Source: Syncephalastrum monosporum B8922
Lineage: Eukaryota; Mucoromycota; Mucoromycetes; Mucorales; Syncephalastraceae
Direction of reading: 5' to 3'
Assembly (NCBI GenBank): GCA_000697355.1
Contig: JNEN01000861.1
Location: 1 to 64,000 of the forward strand
DNA length: 64,000 nt
Shown: piece by piece, positions 12,888 to 24,774 of the stretch
Numbering within the stretch: the first letter of the stretch is position 1
Layout: every line of letters begins with the position of its first letter
The notes under the pieces: model-generated
What the model saw: only the letters and a program-made list of their open reading frames with translations
Database searches by the model: none
What the model was told of the DNA's origin: nothing
Program-made: the position numbers and the translations under genes

Positions 12888-14877
12888 GTTGAAAGAGAAG
12901 ACAAGTAAGACAAGTAAGATCGGATCGAATGGGTAACTGAAAAGGATATCATTCTGTATTTATGTGATTGGGATTTCCATCTGGAAGTTCTTCTCAAGAC
13001 GCCCTAACTTCTTGGCATTTAACGGGCTTTCAGGAACACAACCGCACCCCCTTGCCAAAAAAGAAAATCGGCTGATTCCAACAATCACCCGACATGCAGC
13101 ACGCAGGCCATTCATCAGCCGGGCCGACGCGCATACGTCTACATAACACACGACACTATATTTGCTTTGTTGTTTTTTCTCCAAATTATGTCAATCCAGG
13201 CCTCTGCCTGCCTATACTGTTAGTATGAATAATGTTTCCGAATTAAACAAAAAAAAAAAAAAAGAGGAAGGAGGGCAATTGATCTTCATTACTTTTCATA
13301 AAATGAAGCAAAACAGGTTGTCTTGTATTATATTATTTGATATTTATTTCTCCAACGAAAAATGACGTCCTTATTTCTTACAGGACTGTTTCTTTGTGCC
13401 TGCATGGCGATCAAAAGCAGATAGCTTGACACATGTAGCTTCCCACTGTTGCTTGGCAACAAATGGGTCTATTATATTTCTATCAAGGCCGCTCTATAAG
13501 ATCTGCCAGTTGTTAAATTTCCATTCAATTCTAAATGCGTGGAACAGCGGCATTAAACATTAATCAGAAAGAAGCTAAGGATCAGAATTGGCTGTCAATT
13601 CTGAATACATATGAGAATCAGGCTTGCCTGCACGAGTTGCAGCCAAACAATTAAGTATCTGTGTTCATTCTACGTACACAATGTGGTATAATGCGACGTG
13701 AACGGCCGGTGCCGCACGCAAAAATCTAGTTACATAAAGAGTGATTCATATGCATGTGTATGCATATGAGTAGAATTACCGTACAGTACTGTATGTACAT
13801 ACACAAATTTACGGCCTGACAAAACAAGAGGTCGCATGAGCAGCTCGTAAGTTGTGTTCGGAAAATAAGCAGGCATCGACATCGTATCCGTTAATAAGTA
13901 AAACTATAAGACACGAGAACATCTCTCCTGCTTTTCGCTGTGGTAAAGTACTCTTTCATAAAAACTCCTGATTGCTAAATATTTCTCTACAGCACACTTG
14001 TTTCTGGGGTAAAATAATCTCATCACTGAGCAAATCTACATACGTACTCTTATCATTATTGCTTCACATGTGTTCAATATGATAAAAACTTGATTAGCTA
14101 AAAGCTCTACCAGCCATACAACATTCTCTTGGTGATGCTAATCCTTTTTAAAGTTAACTCGCTCCCTAGATATGAGCAATACGTACAAAGGGAAGTCATT
14201 ACGCTCATTATGCAAAATTATATTGAAATAAGGAAGCGATGCGGACATTTCGGTGCTGTCCCCATCCATCCACATTATCATACATACCACAAGGACGCGA
14301 CATATTCAGTGTTGTTCTTTGGCAGTTGATGCATACATAAATGACAACAGACTCTTCAAAATATATGCTACATATGTGCCAGCAGTGCACAATCGAATGT
14401 GACAGGCTCTTTTACACGAGGTCAGTTCTTAGGGAGATACGCTGAGTTGGTCGATTATAGACCAAAACTTTTAACAATAAAAACTGAGCAGCCTCTAAAT
14501 AGCTACCACGGTATGTCGCCCATAAGTGAGTTCTTACCTCGTTTCGCTTACGCATCGGCATGTAGCCGAGACGTACTCGAGGGCCTTGCTTGAGATTCAT
14601 ATAATATATAGATCAATCTCAGCGAAGTTTGTAAACCGTCTTTGGGAAATTTGCGAGTTTTTATTTCATTTATTTATAGGCATGTACACCTACCAAGGGA
14701 GCCACGTCTCTTGTACAGCGTGGGGACCATACGCTGGAGATAGGGTGGTGTCCCTATCCGTTGTGACTTTGTGTATCCAAAGAAACAAACAAAAATCGGG
14801 GCGCTCATCCTGAAACGTATTGATGCCCCTCTTACAGCCTACTTCAGCAGACAAGCGATAGCGTAAAGAAAAACGGA
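12888..14877. other. 2-kb AT-rich intergenic region
   Basis: No supported gene is seen. The region contains an A-run near 13248-13263, many short frames below 100 codons and numerous ATGTAC/CATATG-type palindromes (for example about 13748-13770). Its right part must include the VAM7-like promoter; its left part flanks the PP1-docking gene. Confidence 0.6.
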
Positions 14878-15960
14878 ATGGGAGACAACACCGTGCAAGC
14901 GATCTATGTGCCGTCGACGGAAACACGCCAGCAGCCCAAACCGCATACGGTGTACGGCGTGCAAGTCAAAGCGGCCGTGCAGACGTGGCAGGTCTGGAAA
15001 CGCTACTCGGACTTTGTCAAGCTGCACGATCAGTTCCTGAGCATCTTTCCACAATCGCCTCCTCCTCAGCCATTGCCTGCGCGACGCATCTTCCCTCCGA
15101 CCTTCTCCGATGCAGGACGGATCGACGAGCGACGCCGTGGACTCGAGGCCTACTTGCGTGCGATACTCAGCAGCCGAGACGACCGCTGGCGGCAGACCGA
15201 CCTCTGGAGAGACTTCCTGGGGATGCCCAAGGGACGGGGGGTCAACACGTTCACGAGCGAATCATGGCTGGATGAATACAATGGCCTGATGGCTGTGACG
15301 CGGGACGTACGCTCGCTCGTGAATAAGCGCAGCACCCACATTGCTCGTAATGAGATATCGGCCGCTCACAACTGCACCGTTCAGGCCAAGAAGCAGCTCA
15401 TCACGCTCTCCTCACGTCTGAACCAGCTCGACAGCACGCTGAGCCAGCTCGAGGACATGGCAGAGGGCGAGCTGCGCCGTCGCCAGGATATGCTCGCCTC
15501 CCTCAAGGAAGAACGCGACACTCTCATGACCCTGGTCCTCTCGGCGAAGCAGCAGCAGGAGCAGCTCTTTCAGCGGCAGACGCCCAAGTCGTATGCGTCG
15601 GACGCGGATGAAAAGAACGATCCTACCTCGCCGCCCTCTTTACCTCAACAGAAACGCCAGAATACGATTGGGACAGGCCGCGCCTTTGGCGCGGCGGCCA
15701 AACAGAGAGCTCAGGAAACTCAAGTCACGCGAGGCCTTGATAATGACGGTTTACTGCAATACCAGCAGCAGACGATGCAAGATCAGGATAAGCAGGTCGA
15801 GCAGTTTAGCACGCTGTTGGCCCGTCAAAAGCAGCTCGGCATTGCTATCGGTGATGAACTTGAAGTTCAGAACCAGATCCTCGATGAACTCGACCACGAC
15901 GTCGGTCGGACCGCCATGAAGCTCAAGTTTGCCAACAAGAAACTAGGCACCATCAAATAA
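14878..15960 (+). CDS. VAM7: VAM7-type vacuolar SNARE (PX + Qc-SNARE)
   Basis: An intronless frame of 360 codons. An N-terminal PX domain (about 5-120) includes VWKRYSDFVKLHDQFLSIFP and PLPARRIFPPTF, the phosphoinositide-binding parts. A middle coiled-coil region (150-225) follows. The C-terminal SNARE motif (about 290-355) contains ELEVQNQILDELDHDV with a zero-layer glutamine. It lacks a transmembrane anchor, as yeast Vam7 does, which is held at the vacuole by PI3P binding and HOPS and drives vacuolar/endosomal fusion. Lack of introns is unusual among its neighbours but not alarming. Length is close to yeast Vam7 (316 residues). Confidence 0.88.
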   Translation: MGDNTVQAIYVPSTETRQQPKPHTVYGVQVKAAVQTWQVWKRYSDFVKLHDQFLSIFPQSPPPQPLPARRIFPPTFSDAGRIDERRRGLEAYLRAILSSRDDRWRQTDLWRDFLGMPKGRGVNTFTSESWLDEYNGLMAVTRDVRSLVNKRSTHIARNEISAAHNCTVQAKKQLITLSSRLNQLDSTLSQLEDMAEGELRRRQDMLASLKEERDTLMTLVLSAKQQQEQLFQRQTPKSYASDADEKNDPTSPPSLPQQKRQNTIGTGRAFGAAAKQRAQETQVTRGLDNDGLLQYQQQTMQDQDKQVEQFSTLLARQKQLGIAIGDELEVQNQILDELDHDVGRTAMKLKFANKKLGTIK

Positions 15961-16416
15961 GCAGCATTTATGTATGTACATATATATATGTGTGTGTGTT
16001 TATACCTGGATACCCCTTCCCAACCCCATCTACTAGGCGATTCAATTGTTTTTCAGTGTCTTTGGCATTGTAAAGGGTTATTTGTATACCTAGAAACATA
16101 CCCCTGAACCATCCACACATAAAATGAACCCAATAAAAACATATACCTATCGCTACCAATCCACAGGGCATGGACTGCGCTTGTCTTTTTGATACGTGTG
16201 TCTATACTGCATATATTCTTCTATCTGAGTATATGTGCATGGATGATGAGTATGTAGAGAATGATGGACTGGCTAACTCAATGGGTCCAACAGTTCAGTC
16301 GTGGTGTGAGTGCGTGAAGAAGAGAATAAGAGAGTGCGTGCGTTGTAAGAAAACAAAGGGAGGGAGATGGAAGAGCAGGTTGTATGTTGTTGAAGTACAT
16401 AGTTACAGGACATAGT
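15961..16416. other. Convergent 3' flanks
   Basis: These 456 bp separate two stop codons facing each other. They contain AATAAAA at about 16130 and TG-rich tracts near 15985-16005. No gene is seen. Confidence 0.6.
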
Positions 16417-17448
16417 TCAGTATGCTACAGCAGCCGAAATGCGGAACTTTTGGTTACGGGAGTGAAGAACGTATTCTGCATTGTGGATGCCGCGGACACA
16501 TCGCCAGGCTTCAGATTCTGAATCGAATTTGACAAGAAACTTGGCGACGGTAGCCATGGGGCGTGGCTTCAGCTGGACGACGCTGTCGACTGTGCCGTCT
16601 GCAGGGAAAAAGGAGCGGGATCGCAGATAGCCCAGGAGCTGATCAGGCTTCATGAACGAGGGAAGACCGGTGAAAATGACGGACCGACCGGCGGCGCTGG
16701 TGGTATCGGTCACCGAGAGCAGATGGGGCGGTCTGCTCTCGTCCAACATTTGCTGTTCGCGTTTGTCGCTGCCTGTCTTTTAACCAGCACGCTATGTGAG
16801 TCCCAAATCTCCATAGACGTGCGTACCATGTTACACTTACGAAATCAGCCTTGATAATGTTACCACCTACGACACGTCGGTTGGCATACTCGATGAAACG
16901 CTTCGCATCGTTGGGTGACTTGAAAAGGACCATGACACGTCCTCGAAAATCGAAAGCATCGGTACGACGGAAAACGACTACAGTGCGACTGATATTAAGC
17001 TACTCTGATCCAGCATAGTGTAATTCAAGCCGAATACATACTGTCCTCAATGGTCTTGTCACCGTTCGCAAAGGCCTCACGGCCGAGCTTTCGGATATCT
17101 TCGTGGGTCGCGGACGCGGGCAGCGATTGAATCTGCACGAGCCGAGTGGGTTTGCGCATGCTTTCGAAACGACGCTCGTTTTTAATTTGGCCTAGAAGCA
17201 GGCAACGCATCACGTTAGGCACGGGCTGCAGTGTACCATGGCGTATTTATGGACATACCGACGAACTTCTGGCTAATGGCTTGAGCGGGTTCTTTCAGGT
17301 TGGACGGGTCATTGCAAAGAGGACGAGCCACCGAAAAGGCGCGACGGTGAATATGAGCCATGCCCACACATGAGCTGGTGCTGGCAAGGCGGGCCACACT
17401 GGGCAAGGCGATGCGCTGGCGGCATGTCAAGAAAGCACGGGCTGACAT
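16417..17448 (-). CDS. Mitochondrial RNA-recognition-motif protein
   Basis: Four exons (17448-17259, 17191-17042, 16977-16841, 16776-16417) give 278 residues. The N-terminus (MSARAFLTCRQRIALPSVAR) is Arg/Ser-rich and lacks acids until residue 40, consistent with mitochondrial import. Two RRM-like folds follow: one with LVQIQSLPASATHEDIRKLG and RGRVMVLFKSPNDAKRFIEY, and one with RSVIFTGLPSFMKPDQLLGYL and VAKFLVKFDSESEAWRCVR. Function is unknown; a role in mitochondrial RNA processing or translation is an inference from the RRMs and presequence. The last intron's acceptor (TTAAAAG) was chosen to keep frame and is the least certain junction. Confidence 0.75.
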
Positions 17449-18074
17449 AGTTCAAGAACAAAGAAGTAAAATTGGATGTGTGTGGAGAATATTAGACATG
17501 CATACTCCTGTCTGTGTATGTGGCTTATCTTGCCCCGACCCGTTGCAATTTCGGTTGTGCCTGTTGTCCTGTCACCTGCTGTCTTGTACCTATTTCGTAT
17601 TTGCTAGTGGCTAGTTACGCTATAAATTCACCTGTAGTCTTTTCCACATCCTCTCTCAAAGCGTATCCCACGCTCTACTAACTCTATCCGTGGTTTGCGA
17701 TGCTATCAAGTGATCTACATACACATTTAGGAACTATGCTTCATACTGATAAGAATTCATGCAAGTTTGGCTGTCACCGGTATCGTACCTTGACTTCTCA
17801 GTATCCAGCTGGTAATACGGAGGTGCTTAAGAAGGGTGGGCTGGGAGAGATATCCATAGGGGGTCACCGTGGTACGAGGATACGATGATCGAATGCTGGG
17901 AATGTGCGTATCATACAGAGTGCCCATGCCTCGATACTTACTGTCTATATAGACTAGTCGTTCAGAAGAACAGTATTTCAGATATAATGAGCAGCTTGGC
18001 ACGCGACCCACGGGGTGAGTACTGCGTCATACGTGGTGTTTCGTGGTGTGGCCTCGAGCATTGCATCATTCTTG

Positions 18075-18107
<33 letters not shown>

Positions 18108-18265
18108 ACAAAAATACAGTAATGCAGAGAGACACCTGTTTTTTACAGATTTTCTGTGTTCGTAAGTAATGCGATTGGCGGATGCCTGACTTTGAATTTT
18201 AAAAAGGATCCCTCTTGGCACTCGTTGGCACTCGTCTGCTCTCTTTCTCTTTTCGACTGAATCCA
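17449..18265. other. Divergent intergenic region with long T-run
   Basis: This 817-bp interval lies between start codons of the RRM gene and the deubiquitinase. It holds 26 consecutive T at 18075-18100 directly followed by 8 A (18101-18108). No coding frame is convincing. The T-run may act as a nucleosome-excluding promoter element. Confidence 0.55.
18075..18108. repeat. T26-A8 homopolymer block
   Basis: 26 T followed immediately by 8 A, about 160 bp upstream of the deubiquitinase start codon. The two runs can pair as a short hairpin. Confidence 0.9.
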
Positions 18266-21200
18266 ATGAGCATGCCGCCCTACTTGAACGGTGCTTCGCC
18301 TACTTCGCCTTCAACGGCTGCCCATTCCATCAAAGAACTCCAGCAGCGTGCCAATGTGGACAAGTCGGATACGAACAAGTACAACGTAAAGTCTTGGGTT
18401 TCTTCTGTCAACAAGCTCTATGAACAGGTAATGCCCTTTATGCTCTTCTGTCATCCTCCACTGACCCAGGCCCCCTTGGCATCCATTACAAAAGGGCGAC
18501 TGGGCTTACCAAAAGGATGACCTTGAATCAGCCTATGTTTTCTATATGAAAGGCTGCAGGTATACTCTATACGCCCTATAATATATTCAAAAGAAGGCGT
18601 CTGACCGTTTTATACGTCGAACAGCATCATGCTGGAGATTATTCCACAACACCAAAACTGCAACGACGTGCGACGCGACCCTCTGTACATACATATCAAA
18701 AAGGTACTCCCTATATAGACCTATCCGTTTGTGTGTATCTCATATGTGCATCCGTGTCCTAGCGTACCAACGACGATGTATTGAATATTCTCGAACAAGT
18801 GGCGGATCAGCTCGAACAACGGTTCAAAAACCCTCATCCAGTGGTGGTCAGTTCTGCCACGGGAGATGTCGATGACACGATGAGAAGATACCCTCCTGTG
18901 GAAGACCTATCTCTGGATGATCTCCCTGCTGTGCCAACCGCAGCACCTCGCTCTCTCAGTTCGACACATCCAAAGATGAACATGCCTGAACCGCACCCTG
19001 TTCAGCCTCCGCCTTCTCACCCTAATAGCAATAACAGTAACCCTAATAACCAGAATAATCCAAACCCTACCTCTCTTCCACCACCTCCTCCGCGTCGCTC
19101 CCCGCCGGCTATTCCTCAGCCTCCGCCTGCATCCTCGCCATCGCGTCCCGTACAAAACAAGCAAAGGCCACCTTCACCCGAGAATCCTCTCCAATTACCG
19201 CCGTTGACCAACTTTCAGTTCCCCCCTTCACTCACCGTCTCACCGAAAGATCTTGTCAAATGGGTCACGATGCGCGACAACCCCCCCAGTATTCTGCTTC
19301 TCGACGTCCGCCCACGGGACATGTACCAACGAGGCTGCATCAAGCACAAGTGGATCTGCCAGATTGAGCCTCTTGTTTTGAGAAAAGAGTAAGTTCATTT
19401 CCCACTATCAGGCTACCCTATTCATTATGTGCCCTTTTTCCACAATCCTAGCGTTACTTCTCAGAAAATCCAAGAATCGCTCGTCCTGAATCCAGACGCG
19501 GAGCAGCATATTTTCAGCAAACGACAGCACTTTGACCTCGTGGTCTATTATGATCAAGACTCACAGCAGATCCAAACCGCCAATGAGCCTCTCAAACACC
19601 TCAAGACGGCTATCTTTGAAAATGAGTTTCAAAAGTCGCTTAGCAAGATACCCATGATGCTCAGCGGTGGGTTTTCGGCGTGGTATGCTCTCGTCGGCGA
19701 AGCAGGCACCTATCGCTTTATCGATACGAATGCGCACAGCACCACCAAAGATGAATCGAAAGGGGTTTCACAGCAACAACAGCAACAGCAACCGCAGCCG
19801 CAGAGGCACAAAGGGCACTGGTTGCGTGATGTCGTTGGCAAAGGTCCCAATGATCATCCACAGGCGGCTACTAGAGACTCGCCTCCGGTGCATCATACGC
19901 TGTACGACTACTTCAATTACAGACAGTCTTCAGGCGGATCTACTCGACCCGCACCCGCTCCGCCAAGTGCCACACCCCCTTTGCAGGGCGTCTTTGCGCA
20001 TTCACTCAACCCTCAGGGCGTACCAAATAGCGGCATGATGCCTATGCCCTCCGCCGGCACACCCGCACTCTATCAACCCACGTCCTCTACAACCTCCTCC
20101 TCTTCGCCATCCACGCCGTCCGAAGAATCTATTGTTACGCGATATCCTGACATCCGCCCCAACAGTACCTACGAGTCCAACAAGACAGAAGCTGCCGCGG
20201 CTCTGCAGCGACGTAACACGTTTATCGATAACCCCTTTCACGGCTTCACATCCACTTCCACTAAACTCTACGATACCCCCCCCGTCCCTGCGAAGCCCAC
20301 CCGGCCATTGCCACCGCCACCTCCGCCGCGTCATTCGCCCGGTTCGGCCGCAGGCTTACCTCAGCCCCCTCCTCCTGCCCCACCACACGTCTCTTCGAAT
20401 GCACCGCCACTCCCTTCCAAGCCTGGCAATCTGATGGTGTCACCGCAGCATAATGGCCACGCACCTGTCTCCGATAGCTCGTTCTCGCAGCTCGGCGCCG
20501 TCATGATTGGCACCACCGGACTCAAAAACTTGGGCAATACCTGCTACATGAACTCCATCGTCCAGTGTCTGAGCGGCACGATTCCCCTTGCGCGTTATCT
20601 AATCTGTAAGTTCATGCAAGGCGCACCATGATGGGCCCTAACACACCGATTTTCTTGCTTTTTTTTTTTTTTTCCCCCTGCTATCTAGCTGGAACCTTTA
20701 AGCATCATCTCAACAAGAACAATCCACTCGGTACAGGCGGTGTCTTGGTCGATAGTTTTGCCACCTTACTTCGCATCATGTGGAGTGAAAGCTACAATTT
20801 CATCTCTCCCGTTACGTTCAGAGTAAGCGAAAGAGCTTTCGCGTCTTTACCTTTTCCTGATTTGATTTATCTCTCTCTTTCTCTCTCTCTAGGAAGCACT
20901 TACCCGCTTTGCTCCACAGTTCTCAGGAACACAGCAGCAGGATTCGCAAGAGTTTCTCAACTTTTTGCTCGACGGTATTCATGAGGACGTGAACCTCGTG
21001 CATAAGCGGCCTCCTCCCCCGAAGGATGATCCCGAGGAAGAAGCTCGTTTTGAGACATTACCGGACTGGCAAGCGAGCGGCATCGCCTGGGAGCGCTACT
21101 TGGCGCGTAACGCGAGTATCATAGTCAGTCTCTTTCAGGGTCAATATCGCAGTCGGCTGACATGTCTGACATGTCATCAGGTAAAAAAAGAAAAAAAAAA

Positions 21201-22128
21201 AAAAGCCAAACAAGCGTTGGACTTGGATGATCTAGAAAAGTTGCTAACCAAACTCCCAAGACCTCAACCACGTACAACACTTTCATGTCTTTATCCCTTC
21301 CTATTCCTTCGCGTGGCAATAATCCACCCAAGGTGTCTTTGTATCAATGCTTGGAATATTTTGTGAGGGAAGAGACATTGGATGGCGATGACGCGTGGTG
21401 AGTCACTCATATTTGTTTGAAGGCGAATTCGGCTAACTTTCTGTTTTCTCAAGGCACTGTCCTCGATGCAAGAAACTGCGACGTGCGAACAAAGCCCTGA
21501 CACTGTCACGTTTGCCGGATGTCTTGTTGATCCATCTGAAACGGTTCTCGTATGATGGGCCTTTTCACAATAAGCTGGAAACACTGGTCCAATACCCCAC
21601 AAGGTAAGGTACCAAAATATAGGATAATATCCATTTATTCACGCGTGTTCGGATGGGAATCCAGAGCTCTTGATTTGTCGCCTTATGTGCCGGATTCGAT
21701 GTTTCCACCCAATCTCAAAGAGAGACCTTCATTCAAGTACGACCTGTACGGTGTATCTGTAAGTGGCCCTCTCAGTTTTTTTTTCTTTGCAGCCCAGATG
21801 TTCTGACCGAGATACCAAAAACCCGTAGAATCATTATGGATCATTGACAGGCGGACATTGTAAGTCAGATTTGATTGGTCTGAGTCAGCGTGACCTCATT
21901 CTCTTTGCACATAGATACCGCATGTGTTCGTAACGGATACCGTGGTGAGTGGCACTATTTCGATGATACCCGGTTCTCTGTATGCGATGAAACCAAAGTA
22001 ATGGTAAGTATGAAAATGCAAGTGTCCAAAAAATGCGTCTCGCTCACGTAGTATTTTTGTCTGTGTTTTTGCATGAACAGAGTCGGGCCGCCTATAATCT
22101 ATTCTATGTCCGTTCCACTGTGAAATGA
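18266..22128 (+). CDS. Doa4/USP8-type ubiquitin carboxyl-terminal hydrolase
   Basis: Thirteen exons (18266-18427, 18495-18559, 18625-18703, 18763-19388, 19452-20605, 20689-20822, 20893-21180, 21261-21397, 21454-21603, 21665-21758, 21829-21859, 21915-22003, 22081-22128) give 1018 residues. The N-terminal ~100 residues are a USP8-dimerisation/MIT-like helical region. A rhodanese-like domain spans about 265-400 (SILLLDVRPRDMYQRG, LSGGFSAW), followed by a Pro/Gln/Ser-rich linker. The USP catalytic domain begins near 660: Cys box GLKNLGNTCYMNSIVQC (catalytic Cys ~675), zinc-ribbon CLTC and CPRC, RLPDVLLIHLKRFSYDG, and His box NHYGSLTGGHYTA. The rhodanese part lacks a catalytic Cys, as in yeast Ubp4/Doa4, Ubp5 and Ubp7. 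Such enzymes recover ubiquitin at endosomes. One exon is only 31 nt. Confidence 0.92.
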
Positions 22129-22187
22129 TCTTCTGCTATCTTTCAAAAATATACACTACACCAACTTTGTATTATATCCATACCAGG

Positions 22188-22206
22188 ATATATATATATA
22201 TATATA
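22188..22206. repeat. (TA)n microsatellite in 3' flank
   Basis: A 19-bp alternating TA run lies 60 bp after the deubiquitinase stop codon. It could serve as an efficiency element for 3'-end formation (TATATA type) but that is inference. Confidence 0.8.
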
Positions 22207-22338
22207 CCGAGTCTTCATCAGCCGATAAGCATCTCAATAGTAATTTAGACCCTATTCGTCCAAAGATATCCATTTACGTGACTCTTGGATAATTCAGCTT
22301 TTACTGCGACCCCTTTTTACTTGGCCCATTTGTCTATC

Positions 22339-24312
22339 ATGCCCTTCTTCCCCAAGCTTCTTGCTGTACAATGTCTAGCTCGACCATCGCCACGCTACCT
22401 CATCTTTTCACGGCGATCCATCTCGCTTCAGTCACTCAATCCTCGCACAGCAAGTACCTGTCTCGTTTTTCTTCGTTAGCCTCCCTAAACCATCGCGATC
22501 GTGTTTGCCCATGATATAGATTGCAAAGATCTTGGACGATCATGTCATTGGCCAAGAACGTGCAAAGAAGATACTGTCAGTGGCGGTGTATAACCATTAC
22601 ACGCGTGTCCAGGCCAACCTCGCACAGCAGGCCCTGGAGCAGAAAAAGGATGCTGGCGATAAAGCAAGCACAGTCTTACCTGGTGACACCGAAAATGGAG
22701 GGCGGTCTTACCACCACTTTAGGTAACGGTCTTGGATCATGCACTAGAGTAGGAGCGTGTTTTCTGACTCGTTTCGCAGAGATGAAGACGAGGTGCCGCT
22801 CTCTACGGCCGAATCTGCTCTTGAACGACCGGGTGAAGCGACCCCGTCCCCTCCTCAGCTCAGTCTGCCCAAGACGTTTGCTGGGAAGCAGTTGAATGTG
22901 ACGCTTGACAAAAGCAATGTTCTCCTTGTGGGTCCCACAGGATCAGGTAAACCTCTTTCCACGCAGGACGATACGTGATCTTACCCTGTGGCCCTTCCTA
23001 TACAGGCAAAACCCTGTTGGCAAGAACGCTTGCCAATGTCCTGCAAGTGCCTTTCTCCATGTGCGACGCGACTCCCTTCACGCAAGCGGGCTACGTTGGC
23101 GACGACGTTGAATCTGTCATTGAACGCCTTTTACAAGTATGGATCCTCATGACTCTTGCTCTCTGTTCACTAATGCCTACCGCCTTTATAGAGTTGTGAT
23201 TATGATATCGAAAAGGCCGAGACGGGCATTGTATTTATTGATGAGGCAGACAAGATGGCCAAAGTAGGCGGTGGTGGCAGCGGCGGCCCAGCAAACGCCA
23301 CCAAAGATGTCGGCGGCGAGGGCGTCCAGCAGGCTCTGTTACGCATGCTCGAGGGCACCGTCGTCAACGTCACCTATAAAGGTGAGACCAACTCCTCACA
23401 GTACCACCAACAAGCGGGGTATCAACAAGCGGGAGGCACCTACATGGGCGAAGTCGTGCCGCCGCCCAATAAACCACAGCAGCGCGGAGACGTTTATGCC
23501 GTTGACACTACCAATATCTTATTCATCCTTAGCGGTGCCTTTGTGGGTCTTGAGGCTATCGTCTCCAAACGACTCGAAAAAGCCGTAAGTGAGACAGCTC
23601 TGCAAAGAAAAATCAAAAGCGGTGATGTGATCCGTGCGTTGAATGCCTATATGGGTAGGGTGTCGGTTTTGAATCGACTGTGACAGCGGTACAAAAGGAC
23701 GGCGAACTGACGACGCTCGATCAAGTGGAGCCTCACGACATGATCCAGTACGGCCTGATCCCAGAGTTTGTTGGACGTTTGCCTGTGTTGGCCAATGTCA
23801 ACCAGTTGTCCGAGGACGACCTCGTACGCGTGCTGACTGAGCCGAAAAACGCCCTCGCCCAGCAATATGAAAGTCTCTTCTCGCTCCACAACGTAAGGAA
23901 CGGGTCAATACGCTACATAGCTGATCCTCACACTTCTTTGTCTCCTATCTAGGTGGATATTAGATTCACCCAAAAAGCGCTTCAGGCCATTGCTCACCAA
24001 GCCGTTGCCAAGCAGACTGGTGCACGCGGTCTCCGTCGACTAATGGTACATACAGCATAGTCGCATACTTTTACTACGTCTAAACGCGTGTCTTAGGAAA
24101 ACATCCTCTTGGATGCCATGTATGACGCCCCGGGTTCTTCCATTCGACATGTCCTGATCAATGAGGACGTGGCGCTTGGAAAGTCAAAGCCTTTATACTA
24201 CTCAAGAGGCCAAGTCGGCGTGATGGAGCATAAGCTCGATATGGAGAATAGCGATCAGCCGGAGAACGAGCGAAAGCCGTTGCTACGGAGCTCAGACCAT
24301 GGCTTGCCATAG
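22339..24312 (+). CDS. MCX1: Mitochondrial ClpX-type AAA+ unfoldase
   Basis: Eight exons (22339-22449, 22520-22722, 22780-22946, 23006-23136, 23192-23584, 23659-23892, 23953-24045, 24097-24312) give 515 residues. Residues 1-35 form an Arg-rich presequence. The ClpX core has [20 protein letters not shown], Walker A GPTGSGKT (~155), Walker [25 protein letters not shown] and the C-terminal small domain ([22 protein letters not shown]). The N-terminal zinc-binding domain of bacterial ClpX is absent, as in yeast Mcx1. ClpX remodels mitochondrial proteins, for example activating ALA synthase. Intron 1 appears to start with GC (ACA|GCAAGT), the only choice that joins PRT to IAKILDDHV in frame. The 74-bp fifth intron has no stop codon in one frame, so retention is conceivable. 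Confidence 0.92.
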
Positions 24313-24774
24313 ATAAAGCGTCTCAGTCTCTAGAGAATACAACTTTTGCTACAAATTGGTCGGTCGTCTCCATAATACTATATATATCACGGATATATAG
24401 GGTTATTTAGATATCATACATGCAATACGATGAAAAGAGGAGCAGAATATAGATTCATAGTCAGTGCATTTTCTCCTCTATAGCTACTCCTAGGTGCGTA
24501 CTTTCATGCTCATCGGCGTTCTAGTTTGCTGAGCCTGGCAGGTAGTTCTGATTGTGCTTAAACGAAAGGAGATATTCATCGGTTATTTCACACCGTATCA
24601 AACGAATAAGTCATGTACTCTAAAAGCAGCCCTAGGTCTGATTGATGTACTTTTACAGACGTGTGTTTCATGAATATGTCGTGTATGCGTTGTATATGTA
24701 AAACAGAGTACTAATTCTGTAGGCAAGGATAGTACAAGAACAAAGAAAAAAGGGAATGATACAATGAATACATG
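24313..24774. other. Convergent 3' flanks
   Basis: 462 bp between two stop codons facing each other. It is AT-rich with TATATATC-type motifs near 24380-24400. No gene is seen. Confidence 0.6.
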
